A DNA stretch of 44,622 nt from CAZAQS01 sp964486825 (GTDB lineage Bacteria > Chloroflexota > Anaerolineae > Anaerolineales > UBA4823): contig CAZAQS010000008.1 of the NCBI GenBank assembly GCA_964486825.1, forward strand, positions 1 to 44,622, read 5' to 3'. Numbering within the stretch: the first letter of the stretch is position 1; each line of letters begins with the position of its first letter. Position numbers and translations under genes: made by a program. The notes below the pieces were generated by a model, which was not told where the DNA came from, did not search any database, and worked only from the letters and a program-made list of their open reading frames with translations. Of the stretch, positions 24,219 to 32,168 are shown one piece after another.

Positions 24219-24416
24219 GTTCGATCTCCTTAACCCAGCCGCACCGTGTCTATATATAAAAAACACAGGATAGACGAATGTGTTCCCATTCGATCCATCC
24301 CCACTCAATCAACAATCTTTATTCGATAAATACTTTCGCAGATAGGGTGTAAGGGTAATGCCCTAACACCCATCATGCTGGTTTTCAAATTTGCGGTTTA
24401 GCTGTGGTTACTGTCG
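24219..24416 (-). other. Long untranslated leader of the GxxExxY gene with a hairpin
   Basis: The region between the promoter and the ATG is about 190 nt. It contains a hairpin (GGGTGT and AGGG pairing with CCCT and ACACCC, 24345-24367, one A-A mismatch) and, on the minus strand, a 23-codon open frame beginning ATGATGGGTGTT that overlaps the hairpin and has no clear ribosome site. A second -10-like TATATA near 24253-24258 could start a shorter transcript. The hairpin may also serve as a weak terminator for the upstream operon. Confidence 0.4.
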
Positions 24417-24445
24417 AGTATAGAACAGTTACTTTATTATGTCAA
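24417..24445 (-). promoter_or_regulatory. Sigma-A-type promoter upstream of the GxxExxY gene
   Basis: On the minus strand: TTGACA (24445-24440), 17-nt spacer, TATACT (24422-24417). Eleven of twelve consensus bases match. The start would be near 24410. Confidence 0.7.
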
Positions 24446-24508
24446 GCTAATAGGGCATTGAATTTAGCAAGATTTAAGAAAACAGCAACGATGTATACGG
24501 TAAATGGT

Positions 24509-26203
24509 TTATAGCAGCGTCCAAACCATAATAATCAGGATTAGCAATGCAACCAGGAGAAAGATCCTATAAATGATCCTGGCCTTGCGAAGGGCTTGCT
24601 CTAGCAAATCCTGTGCTTTGCTGAGCCTTTCGTCCTGGAGATAACCTTCCACTTCAGAAAGGCTGAGTACATCTCCAAAAGAACGGATACCGGTTTTATG
24701 CCCCTGTTGGGATAGCTGGTTGGCGCGCTGCAAGGTGGGCAAGTGGTAGATGAGCACTAAAGACAGGTAAAGCGCTATCACCATAGAAGCCACCAGGATG
24801 GCGGGAGAAGTGATATCGGGCTGGATGAGGGCTGCAACAACCGCTGCCCCCAAAACACCGGCAATCTTGTAGACATCTCCGCTGACCTCTCGGCTCAATT
24901 CGATCACCCCGGTAGATGCAGCTTCGGTAGCCGCTCTCAGGCGTTCCTGGACCTTGTGCCGGGCTTCGAAGTAGTCACGCACCCGCACTACCAACACACG
25001 CTCCTGGTATGTCTTCTGGGTGGCTTCCCGGACCTCCTCAGCTTTTTGAATCAGCGCCTCTGGCGTTTCAACCATCAACGATAAGAATTGCTGGGCGATC
25101 TCGATCTTGTCGGGAGAGAAGTTAGCAAAGGCGTAAGTAAATAGGGCATATAACTCATCTAAACGAGGGGCGTATGCCAGAATATCGGCCCACCCCAGCC
25201 AAAAGCTGGTGCTTCCCAACCCGCGATAGCTCACGCGAAAGCAGTCCTCATCCACATCCACCTGGTCTGCCAGATAGAGGGCGGATAGCAAAGCGCGCAT
25301 ACATTCCAGATGAGCATAAAGCTCGCGTAGAGCAGCCTCATCCTTTACAGCAGGGGGATTCAGATCGAATATACCCGGCGCCAGCCAATGAGGCGGCGCT
25401 AACCAGACGCCGGTCAGGCGTCTTAGATTAATGACGTTGAGATTGGCTCGCACAGCATCCTCGGACAAAGTTCCCCTCAACAAGCCGTCCAACCTGTCAC
25501 TTACTACTTTACCGCAAACCGAAAGATATTCGCCTTCCAGGCAACCCTGCAAAGAAAAAACCAACCAGACGGAACGACGTGGTGGTAGGAAATATTCCTG
25601 CTCTAGATTCTGGAGAGATACCCGGCTTAACATCCTGGACAACGATTTGGGAAACAGGTAAACCAAGAGCTTTGGACGGGAAGGCTCCTCCAGACCGGTT
25701 AAAAAACGTCTCTGGACGGCGCGCTTATCCAGGAAGAGGGCCAGCTCTGGCTTCACCCTTGACCCGGCCTGAACAACCCCCTCCAACAGGGAAATCAACT
25801 CACCCAACCGAATCCCCTCTTGCGCTGCCTGGATTCGTTCCTGGAGAGTCATCAAGGGTGGCACGGCAGCTTCTGGGAGTGGAGCCAATTCATCGTTTCC
25901 GATATACTCTCCAGCACTCTGCATCTCTAACCAAAGATGCCCCCCTTTTTCTCTCAGGAGAAGGATAACCTGGTAATCGTGAACCACGAAGGAGACCTTC
26001 AGTGTGAAGCTGGCTGGTAGAAGAGCCTCGGCTAAGCTCGGCAGGTGCTCGTGCAACCACTCCAGGCTCTCGGGCGCATGGCTGTACTCAAACTGTGTTA
26101 CGGTTTCCCCTTGGAATAATTCTGATTTTCGATCTCCATATTCACGAAGGAGCGTCTCGGCAGCAGTAGAATACAGGCGAAACAAACCCGTTAACTCAGA
26201 CAT
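24509..26203 (-). CDS. Large protein with C-terminal membrane hairpins, unknown function
   Basis: A 564-residue protein that I cannot assign to a family. Residues 1-420 look soluble, alpha-helical and Leu/Glu-rich, with scattered tryptophans. Residues about 440-500 hold two hydrophobic segments (IAGVLGAAVVAALI and ILVASMVIALYLSLVLIY), and a last one sits at the very end (about 543-563, FLLVALLILIIMVWTLL). A helical, charged stretch between them (about 505-540) should face the cytosol. ATG 26203 overlaps the stop of the upstream NdpA-like gene by 8 nt (ATGTCTGA), a clear sign of translational coupling, so the two products are made together and may interact. An upstream in-frame start at 26251 would overlap the neighbour by 56 nt and is less likely. 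Confidence 0.75.
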   Translation of the reverse strand: MSELTGLFRLYSTAAETLLREYGDRKSELFQGETVTQFEYSHAPESLEWLHEHLPSLAEALLPASFTLKVSFVVHDYQVILLLREKGGHLWLEMQSAGEYIGNDELAPLPEAAVPPLMTLQERIQAAQEGIRLGELISLLEGVVQAGSRVKPELALFLDKRAVQRRFLTGLEEPSRPKLLVYLFPKSLSRMLSRVSLQNLEQEYFLPPRRSVWLVFSLQGCLEGEYLSVCGKVVSDRLDGLLRGTLSEDAVRANLNVINLRRLTGVWLAPPHWLAPGIFDLNPPAVKDEAALRELYAHLECMRALLSALYLADQVDVDEDCFRVSYRGLGSTSFWLGWADILAYAPRLDELYALFTYAFANFSPDKIEIAQQFLSLMVETPEALIQKAEEVREATQKTYQERVLVVRVRDYFEARHKVQERLRAATEAASTGVIELSREVSGDVYKIAGVLGAAVVAALIQPDITSPAILVASMVIALYLSLVLIYHLPTLQRANQLSQQGHKTGIRSFGDVLSLSEVEGYLQDERLSKAQDLLEQALRKARIIYRIFLLVALLILIIMVWTLL

Positions 26204-27236
26204 AGCTTTTCTTATAGCCTTTCGAGCGGATGCGGAACTCAGTCTCGCCATCCATTTCCACCAGTTCGACCAGGCTCTCCATGACCTGGCGAGGGCCTCT
26301 CAGTATTATCCCACTGGGTAGCTCATAAAGGATCTTAATTCCGCGCAGTGCTTCGGATGAGACCGTCAAATCCCCGGCATTCATGCCAACCAGGGTTGCC
26401 ATCCAATCAACCTTTTTGAAGCCATCCAGGCCATACATTCCTCCCATAACCTCTGCAACGACACCTGGAGTGATCAGAGGATACTTTTCGAGCTGATTGG
26501 CTGCTTCCATGAGGGCCGCTTTCCAGTCCTGGCTGGCATGGTTCTTTTCTGCGTAAGCCCGCATGGCTTCAAAAAGCACACTGACCTGGCGCTTTTCGCT
26601 CAGGTTTGCCTTGACGCCCAGGAACCTCAAGAAGAATTGGGCTGGTTCGACCCGACTGGTCTCATCTTTGACCTTAACCTCAAATGCCGGGCGAGTAGGA
26701 TGCGGCAGAACGGCCCACTTTTGCACCCGTCCACCTGGGTCCGGCAATGCCCCCTCGATATGCTGTACGACCAGGTCTAAGAGGAAAATCTGGGCCTCTT
26801 GCAGGCGCAGCGTGACCTTGCCGGTTGGCCCATGGTCCATCTTGAACAATCCCAGGAAGAGACGCTCATCCCCCTGCCGGCGGAACAAGAGCACCAGCAA
26901 GAGTCCTTTGGTTGTGGTTACCCCTTTCGATACATCATGAAGGCGTTGGGCTAACAGGCGAGATACGTCATAAAATCCGCTTGAGTCTGCGAGCAGCTCC
27001 TGGTAGCAGCTTTTCACCTGTGAATCCACCTCAAAAAAAGCAGCTCGGGTACGCGAGCCTTCCTCTGCCTGCCAAACATCCTGCAGGTGCCCTGCAAAGA
27101 AAGCATCGATCACTTGACGATCTGCAGGGTTCTTATAGTCGTCCAGGTCGATCTCGCGCTCGGAAAAGCGCGGCCCAGACAAGGTGCGGTCAACCAGGTG
27201 TAGCGCGATACTTTCAACGTGGAATTCACCCGCCAT
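26196..27236 (-). CDS. NdpA/YejK-like nucleoid-associated protein (tentative)
   Basis: A 346-residue soluble protein. Its layout resembles the 37-kDa nucleoid-associated family (YejK/NdpA, PF04245): an N-terminal VESIALHLVDR strand-helix, a central core LLLVLLFRRQGDERLFLGLFKMD (about residues 118-140, like the family's F-hydrophobic-LKLD stretch), the PAQFFLRFLGVK block (about 208-219), then a helix with LFEAMRAYAEK. The C-terminal part (LRGIKILYELPSGIILRG, about 292-309) also fits the family's closing beta sheet. YejK binds the nucleoid in E. coli, and relatives occur in mobile and defence regions. AAGGAG lies before ATG 27236. A near-consensus promoter lies 38-66 bp upstream. The family call is by eye only. 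Confidence 0.5.
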   Translation of the reverse strand: MAGEFHVESIALHLVDRTLSGPRFSEREIDLDDYKNPADRQVIDAFFAGHLQDVWQAEEGSRTRAAFFEVDSQVKSCYQELLADSSGFYDVSRLLAQRLHDVSKGVTTTKGLLLVLLFRRQGDERLFLGLFKMDHGPTGKVTLRLQEAQIFLLDLVVQHIEGALPDPGGRVQKWAVLPHPTRPAFEVKVKDETSRVEPAQFFLRFLGVKANLSEKRQVSVLFEAMRAYAEKNHASQDWKAALMEAANQLEKYPLITPGVVAEVMGGMYGLDGFKKVDWMATLVGMNAGDLTVSSEALRGIKILYELPSGIILRGPRQVMESLVELVEMDGETEFRIRSKGYKKSYV

Positions 27237-27273
27237 CGAAACATTCTCCTTCCTTCCCGCTTCGAATTTAACC

Positions 27274-27302
27274 AGTATAGGGGAGAAGGGTGTGTGAGTC
27301 AA
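27274..27302 (-). promoter_or_regulatory. Sigma-A-type promoter of the NdpA-like operon
   Basis: On the minus strand: TTGACT (27302-27297), 17-nt spacer, TATACT (27279-27274). The predicted start near 27267 leaves a leader of about 31 nt. The -10 is identical and the -35 differs by one base from the promoter at 24417-24445. Confidence 0.7.
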
Positions 27303-27359
27303 GTTGGCCTTAGAGGGATTTGGCATGGTATCATTCAGACCAGGGAGAAAAATCAGACC

Positions 27360-29093
27360 ATGAACAACCGCGAGCTTGCAGATACCTTCTCACTGATTGG
27401 CGATTTAATGGAGATCAAGGGCGAGAACGTTTATAAGATCCTCGCTTACCGAAAGGCGGCCGATAGCTTGCTTAACCTGGGGCGAGATGTCAACGACGTA
27501 CACCGGGAGGGAAGCCTGACAAAAATTCCTGGGGTGGGGAAAGCAATCGCCGAGAAGATCGATGAGCTAATTACGACCGGGAAATTGGAATTTCTGGAAA
27601 AGCTGAAGAGTGAAGTCCCGGCGGGGTTGGCGGAGATGTTAAAGGTACCTGAATTGGGCCCGAAGAAAGTGGCCATGTTCTGGAAAGAGGCCGACATCGA
27701 TAGCCTTGAAAAACTGGAAGCTGCCGCCAGCCAGGGCAAGTTGCGTACACTCCCAGGTATGGGGCAGAAGTCAGAAGCGAAAATCCTGGCTGGGATTGCA
27801 GCATTGGGCCGGCGGACTCAACGACACCCCCTGGCGGTGGCCTACCCGGCTGCCCAGGATCTATTGGCATACCTCCGCAAGGTGCCTGGCGTGGTGGCTG
27901 CCGAAGCCGCCGGTAGTTTGCGCCGGATGCGCCCGACGGTTGGCGACCTGGATTTATTGGTCGCATCCAGCGATCCCAAGCAAGTTATGCAGGCTTTTAT
28001 CGAGCACCCTCAGGTGCTGGAGGTGATAGGACACGGAGATATGAAATCCAGTGTGGAGTTCCAAAACCGCCTGCGAGCCCAATTATGGGTGCAGCCGCCC
28101 GAGCGGTTTGGTACGGCGCTGGTTTATGCAACAGGATCCAAGGACCATAACGTACGCCTTCGGGAGATGGCCCTGGATCAAGGTCTTTCCCTTTCTGAAA
28201 AAAGCTTCCTCAAGGAGGATGGGTCCGAAATCCTTTGCGCAAATGAGGAGGAGGTCTACGCCGTGCTGGACCTGCCCTGGATGCCTCCTGAGCTGCGCGA
28301 AGACCGGGGCGAGGTGCAGGCAGCCCGAGCCGGCAAGCTGCCCCGTTTAATCGAGCGTAACCATCTGGTTTCGGAGCTGCACTCCCACTCTACCTGGAGT
28401 GATGGCAAGAATTCCATCCTCGATATGGCCAGGGGGGCGCGAGATCGGGGCTGGAAGGTATTGGCTATTACGGACCACTCAACTGGCCTGGGTATCACCG
28501 GCGGCCTATCTATCGAACGTCTCTTGGAGCAGCGCATCGAAATTGACGCTGTGCAGGAAGAGCTGGGTGATTCGATCCACTTGCTGCAGGGAAGTGAGGT
28601 GGAGATCAAGGCAGACGGCGAATTGGGCCTGCCTGATGAAGTCCTTGAGAAGTTAGATATCGTCGTGGCATCTATCCATGTAGGTATTCGACAGCCGCGC
28701 GAGCAGGTAACCGCGCGCATGATCAACGCCATCCGTAACCGGCATGTGGATATTATTGGCCATCCTACTGGACGCTTGATCCCTAACCGAGAAGGGGCAG
28801 ACCTGGATATGGATGCAGTGCTGGCTGAGGCAGCCAAGCACGACACAGCTATGGAGATCAGTTCGCACCCGCGCCGCTTGGACCTGGAAGACGTTTACGC
28901 CCGTCGTGCGATAGAGATGGGCATACACCTGAGCGTGAATACAGATGCTCACAGCCCTGCTGAGCTGGATGTTATTGATTTTGGAATCGCTACCGCCCGG
29001 CGCGGCTGGGTCCGTCCGGAAGACGTGCTAAACACCTGGGAACCCGAGCGGTTATTTGGCTGGCTCGAGAACCACAGCAGCCAAGGATCGTAA
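27360..29093 (+). CDS. polX: Bacterial PolX: family X DNA polymerase fold plus PHP nuclease
   Basis: A 577-residue protein with the bacterial PolX order: an N-terminal 8-kDa-like domain with helix-hairpin-helix motifs (KIPGVGKAIAEKI near 55-67 and TLPGMGQKSEAKIL near 130-143), the nucleotidyltransferase palm with GSLRR and GDLDLL (D196 and D198), and a C-terminal PHP domain (from about 335). PHP metal-site residues are visible in ELHSHSTWSDG, ITDHS, SEVEI, ASIHVG, GHPTGR, SHPRRLDL and NTDAHS. In the palm, the third carboxylate, normally in a VDLRVV-like strand before PPE-FG, is absent: the strand reads AQLWVQ with Q241 at that position. PHP-based 3'-5' exonuclease or AP-site activity may thus outlast polymerase activity. 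GGGAGAAAA precedes ATG 27360. It is divergent from the NdpA-like operon. Confidence 0.93.
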   Translation: MNNRELADTFSLIGDLMEIKGENVYKILAYRKAADSLLNLGRDVNDVHREGSLTKIPGVGKAIAEKIDELITTGKLEFLEKLKSEVPAGLAEMLKVPELGPKKVAMFWKEADIDSLEKLEAAASQGKLRTLPGMGQKSEAKILAGIAALGRRTQRHPLAVAYPAAQDLLAYLRKVPGVVAAEAAGSLRRMRPTVGDLDLLVASSDPKQVMQAFIEHPQVLEVIGHGDMKSSVEFQNRLRAQLWVQPPERFGTALVYATGSKDHNVRLREMALDQGLSLSEKSFLKEDGSEILCANEEEVYAVLDLPWMPPELREDRGEVQAARAGKLPRLIERNHLVSELHSHSTWSDGKNSILDMARGARDRGWKVLAITDHSTGLGITGGLSIERLLEQRIEIDAVQEELGDSIHLLQGSEVEIKADGELGLPDEVLEKLDIVVASIHVGIRQPREQVTARMINAIRNRHVDIIGHPTGRLIPNREGADLDMDAVLAEAAKHDTAMEISSHPRRLDLEDVYARRAIEMGIHLSVNTDAHSPAELDVIDFGIATARRGWVRPEDVLNTWEPERLFGWLENHSSQGS

Positions 29094-29114
29094 GACTAAA
29101 CGAAGACGAATTGC

Positions 29115-29145
29115 AGGGCCTGGAACGCTTAGCGTCTCAGGCCCT
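29115..29145 (+). terminator. Hairpin after polX
   Basis: Outer stem AGGGCCTG (29115-29122) with CAGGCCCT (29138-29145), and inner ACGCT with AGCGT. It begins 22 nt after the polX stop. The following T run is weak. Confidence 0.55.
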
Positions 29146-29197
29146 TACCAGATATAAACTTTGATGATCGACTCACGGCCGATACTGTTTAGAAGCC

Positions 29198-29407
29198 TCA
29201 GGTGCTGCCGGTCGAGCAACTTGAGGCAGATGAGCTCAGCGAAAACGTGCTGCCGCCAGATATTTTCGAAGCAAAGGTGGAAATTTTCCTCTTGATTTGA
29301 GGGCTACCGCATTTAGGACAAACTACCCCATCAACCGTACTGGAGCTGCGCACCAGCTCTTCAAACGGCTTTTCACACTGCTCGCATAAAAACTCAAAAA
29401 TCGGCAT
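29198..29407 (-). CDS. FmdB-family zinc-ribbon protein
   Basis: A 69-residue protein with the FmdB layout: MPIFEFLCEQCEKPFEEL at the N-terminus (first Cys pair, C8 and C11), then VVCPKCGSPQIKRKIS (second pair), closing the zinc ribbon, and a Ser-rich tail. FmdB-type ribbons were first seen beside formamidase/amidase genes; the common bacterial form has no fixed function, though regulatory roles are proposed. The ATG at 29407 is selected because AGGAG lies 7 nt upstream; a longer frame to 29497 lacks such support. It stands alone on the minus strand between polX (convergent) and the SGNH hydrolase gene, 158 bp further up, with nothing else seen in that gap. Confidence 0.85.
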   Translation of the reverse strand: MPIFEFLCEQCEKPFEELVRSSSTVDGVVCPKCGSPQIKRKISTFASKISGGSTFSLSSSASSCSTGST

Positions 29408-29565
29408 ACAGTACTCCTGGAAAAATTTTTGCTTTCTGGCCTGCAACCGGCGCAAAGGCAGGTGGGAATCGGGTGTAGGCCATTCTTTTGGATGCAAAAT
29501 AAGCTTGAAGGTTACAAGAAATACGGGGATTAGAGGCTCTACTCTTTATCCGGGATAGAAGAAGT

Positions 29566-30708
29566 TCAACGAGGCGGGCAAACCGGTAAGATGCCATCCA
29601 ATGCTTCGAACCACACCCCTGCCATCTTGGCATATCCGCTGTCATTTGGATGGATATAATCGACCGCCATGTCATCAGGATAGTTAAGGGCGCTTTCCAT
29701 ATCTACCAGATACAAGTTATGTCCCTTGGCAATCCGGTCCAGGGCCATATCACGAACCTGTTGGTTGTATAAGGTTGTCTCTGGGCTGTAGACTCCCCGG
29801 TTGATAATCAAAGCCAGGACGACCTGGATATTTGTAGACCTGCGCCTGATCTCGTCCAGGATAAGGGCTACCTCTTCTGGGTCCTCGTGCCCATCCTTGA
29901 CATCATTCGTACCGATATGCAGGAGTACGATATCTGCCGGGTTTGATGTTAAAAAGCTGTAAACGTATTTTGCTATGGAGTTTGATGTACCATCAGCGGT
30001 CCAGCCACCATGCCCTTCATGATCGCGGTCGAAATCTAAAACTCCATTCTGCAAGCTTCCAACGAAGTCGATCCAATGCCCTTTATTCTGCAAGCTCAGG
30101 AAAAGCGGTCTTCGGTAGCCATTCGTACCGGTGCTGCTCGTACCCCGTGTGATCGAATCTCCAAGCGGCATGATCCTGACCGCCTGCTCACAGGCATGTG
30201 GGTGCTGGGTCCGGGTAGGTGTTGCCGTTAAGGTGGGTGTGAAGGTAGGAGTGGGTGTTTGGGTAGGTGTAGAGGTTTGGGTATTCGTGGGCGTAGGTGT
30301 GGCGGAGGAGGTAGGCGTGGGCGTAGATGTCGAAGTCGCGGTTTCTACCGGCGTCGAAGAAACAGCCAACGTAGAACCAGGTGGAAGCGTATTCCAGGCA
30401 ACGGTCGTGCTGGTTGAGCTGGCGGGTTGGTGGGTGGCGGAGGGAGTTGGGGAAAAACCGTTTCGATCAGGCCAATCCGCTCCCCCCTGTAAAGCGAACG
30501 GAATATAGATATTCTCGTTTGAATTGTCGGCAAAATTTATCAGCCCAACATCGCTAATTTTGGAAACAGGCATGAAAGCAGCATCAGCATGCGTAAATGC
30601 ACTCCAACTGCTGAAAACCAGGAGGGTCAAGATGGGAATGATATGAAATACGCGAGGTCTTTGGAACAGCCGCACAAAGCGTTTATTGTGTGTTGTGATG
30701 ATAGGCAT
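29566..30708 (-). CDS. Secreted SGNH/GDSL hydrolase with Thr/Pro-rich linker
   Basis: A 380-residue exported protein. Signal peptide about 20-43 after a basic start. Residues about 117-168 are a low-complexity TPT/STP linker, often glycosylated in surface proteins. The C-terminal SGNH hydrolase domain (about 175-380) has all blocks: GDS with nucleophile S185, the Gly of HGGWTADG (near 235), IGTND with N268, and DYIHP with D350 and H353. It probably cleaves esters on carbohydrates or lipids at or outside the cell surface. Upstream of the linker, NENIYIPFALQGG resembles the YIP/YLP tail motif of other secreted proteins. ATG 30708 is preferred over an upstream in-frame start at 30738, with AGGAA about 9 nt away. 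Confidence 0.88.
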   Translation of the reverse strand: MPIITTHNKRFVRLFQRPRVFHIIPILTLLVFSSWSAFTHADAAFMPVSKISDVGLINFADNSNENIYIPFALQGGADWPDRNGFSPTPSATHQPASSTSTTVAWNTLPPGSTLAVSSTPVETATSTSTPTPTSSATPTPTNTQTSTPTQTPTPTFTPTLTATPTRTQHPHACEQAVRIMPLGDSITRGTSSTGTNGYRRPLFLSLQNKGHWIDFVGSLQNGVLDFDRDHEGHGGWTADGTSNSIAKYVYSFLTSNPADIVLLHIGTNDVKDGHEDPEEVALILDEIRRRSTNIQVVLALIINRGVYSPETTLYNQQVRDMALDRIAKGHNLYLVDMESALNYPDDMAVDYIHPNDSGYAKMAGVWFEALDGILPVCPPR

Positions 30709-30822
30709 TAAAGTGGTTCCTGTCCATTTCCCCCCCAAACCTGCCCGGGTTACTTTGAATTTGCGCGCTTAATAAAACTTGATAGTTTTGATCCTGATTA
30801 TAATCCTCTCGGATTCGAATCG

Positions 30823-32064
30823 TCAAGAAGATCCTGCTTCAGCCGGCTGGAACAACTGGATCAAACCCCAGCGCCCGTTGTACAGCCACTCTGGATCTTC
30901 CTGAAAAAGCCTGTCTTCCAGGCCGGGTTCGATCCCCGCCATGACCTCAGATTTCGAAGCCCTCAAGATCACCAGGGGTCTGGGGAAATAGGAGAGGATT
31001 ATATTCAAAGGAGTTGTATAAGGCCAATGACGATCTCCGAGCAAGCGGCGGTACTGAGCGTCTCCCTTGTTGATTACCAACGCAGCGCTCGCCAACTCCT
31101 CCCTCACCTGAGGCGGCATCTTCCAGGACTCTAACGGCGATGTCCAGAAATAATCCTCGCGTAGCTGCAATCGTTCGCTATCCAGGTTCATCTGCAAGCG
31201 GTCCGCCAACCTTGATACGCCTGGGTCATCACTCTCTCCCAGGAAAGCCACAGTTTCAAGGACATCTTTAGCCATCGCATCTGACACAAAGGTCGGGTGA
31301 GGTTTTAGCTCCAGGCGTACTGTAAAGGACGGCGTCGTGCTCAACAGGTAGTCCGCCAGGCATAAGTCAGAAATAAGCTCGAAGCCGGCGTTATCCACAA
31401 GGAAGTCTACCCGTCCTGGTCGATCGCGCATTTCCCCAAACAGGCTTGTGATCGCGAGGGCATCATCCACCAACAAGTGTTCTCGCTGTACATCTTCCTC
31501 GTGAGCAGGTCCGTCCCCCTCCCCGGCCGGCCAAAGGCTCAGGTCTGCCTGGTTACCCCACAGGTCTGCGTTAAGCAGCCTCAAGAAAGACTTGCGCTCC
31601 CACCCGGCCTCCAGGGAGCGTTCTAAGTTTTTGACGAGCGCCTGGGTGACCTGTTGGCTGGTCTCCAAACCAGCTCGCTTCTGGGAGGCATAAGGATCTC
31701 GGCCTTCCCATGGGCCGGGTTGGAAAAAACCGGTGGCTTCCACGATCCGGCGGTAGAAATAGTGTTCGCCAAAGAACCACGGGATTTCCAACCAATTTTG
31801 TCCCAGGTGCGGTCCGGCATAGTCTTCCCAATCCGCCTGGTCCGGCGCGCCAGGGTCATGTACTTTTCGGATCGCCCCAAACGGTATCTCATCGATCAAT
31901 GCTTGTAGATTGGCTGCAATCTGAGGTGGGAAATTATTTTCCGACAGGGTTCGCCGAGCTATATCCGGCATGCGAATCTTTACCGTCCGCTCGGCAAAAG
32001 AGTCTGGGTCGCTACCCCGCAAGGGCTCTGGTAGAGCCGGTAATGGATGTCTGTTACTTATCAT
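30823..32064 (-). CDS. ARMT1-like DUF89 damage-control phosphatase
   Basis: A 413-residue protein of the DUF89/ARMT1 family, metal-dependent phosphatases thought to remove harmful sugar phosphates or over-phosphorylated cofactors. Hallmarks: WFFGEHYFYRRI (about residue 95-106), the LLNADLWGNQADLS stretch (about 163-176), VDFLVDNAGFELISDLCLADYLL (about 218-240) with the metal-site Asp-Asn, and INKGDAQYRRLLGDRHWP (about 333-350). The length is typical for the eukaryote-like ARMT1 branch. Despite the family's one-time name, protein methyltransferase activity is not supported generally. Its ATG has no strong ribosome site, and a -10-like TATACT lies only 15-20 nt upstream, so the leader should be very short. 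It is divergent from the SARP-type regulator gene. Confidence 0.88.
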   Translation of the reverse strand: MISNRHPLPALPEPLRGSDPDSFAERTVKIRMPDIARRTLSENNFPPQIAANLQALIDEIPFGAIRKVHDPGAPDQADWEDYAGPHLGQNWLEIPWFFGEHYFYRRIVEATGFFQPGPWEGRDPYASQKRAGLETSQQVTQALVKNLERSLEAGWERKSFLRLLNADLWGNQADLSLWPAGEGDGPAHEEDVQREHLLVDDALAITSLFGEMRDRPGRVDFLVDNAGFELISDLCLADYLLSTTPSFTVRLELKPHPTFVSDAMAKDVLETVAFLGESDDPGVSRLADRLQMNLDSERLQLREDYFWTSPLESWKMPPQVREELASAALVINKGDAQYRRLLGDRHWPYTTPLNIILSYFPRPLVILRASKSEVMAGIEPGLEDRLFQEDPEWLYNGRWGLIQLFQPAEAGSS

Positions 32065-32078
32065 ATGTGATTGTGCTT

Positions 32079-32084
32079 AGTATA
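32079..32084 (-). promoter_or_regulatory. -10-like box of the ARMT1-like gene
   Basis: TATACT on the minus strand, ending 14 nt before the ATG at 32064. Transcription would start about 8 nt before the ATG. No clear -35. Confidence 0.4.
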
Positions 32085-32156
32085 CCCTGTACATTCGAGA
32101 GCGGTTGGTTATACTTTTGAACAAGCAGGACCTTAATTATAGATCATCAATTCGGT

Positions 32157-32162
32157 TATACT
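32157..32162 (+). promoter_or_regulatory. -10-like box 6 nt before the SARP-type regulator start
   Basis: TATACT ends 6 nt before ATG 32169, so the predicted first base falls at or next to the start codon, and no ribosome site is visible. The same GGTTATACT string also occurs at 32107-32115. TTGAAC at 32117-32122 with TATAGA is a weaker alternative that would give a leader of about 19 nt. Confidence 0.4.
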
Positions 32163-32168
32163 CACGGC

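Noticed and set aside
23787..29093. A complete known defence system (restriction, retron, CBASS, toxin-antitoxin)
   Set aside because: Apart from the GxxExxY protein, the NdpA-like pair and PolX, no methylase, reverse transcriptase, cyclase, antitoxin or helicase signature is present, so no named system can be claimed.
30200..30340. Repetitive GT/GA-rich DNA resembling a tandem-repeat array or CRISPR
   Set aside because: It is the coding sequence of the Thr/Pro linker in the SGNH hydrolase; units are irregular and there are no spacers.
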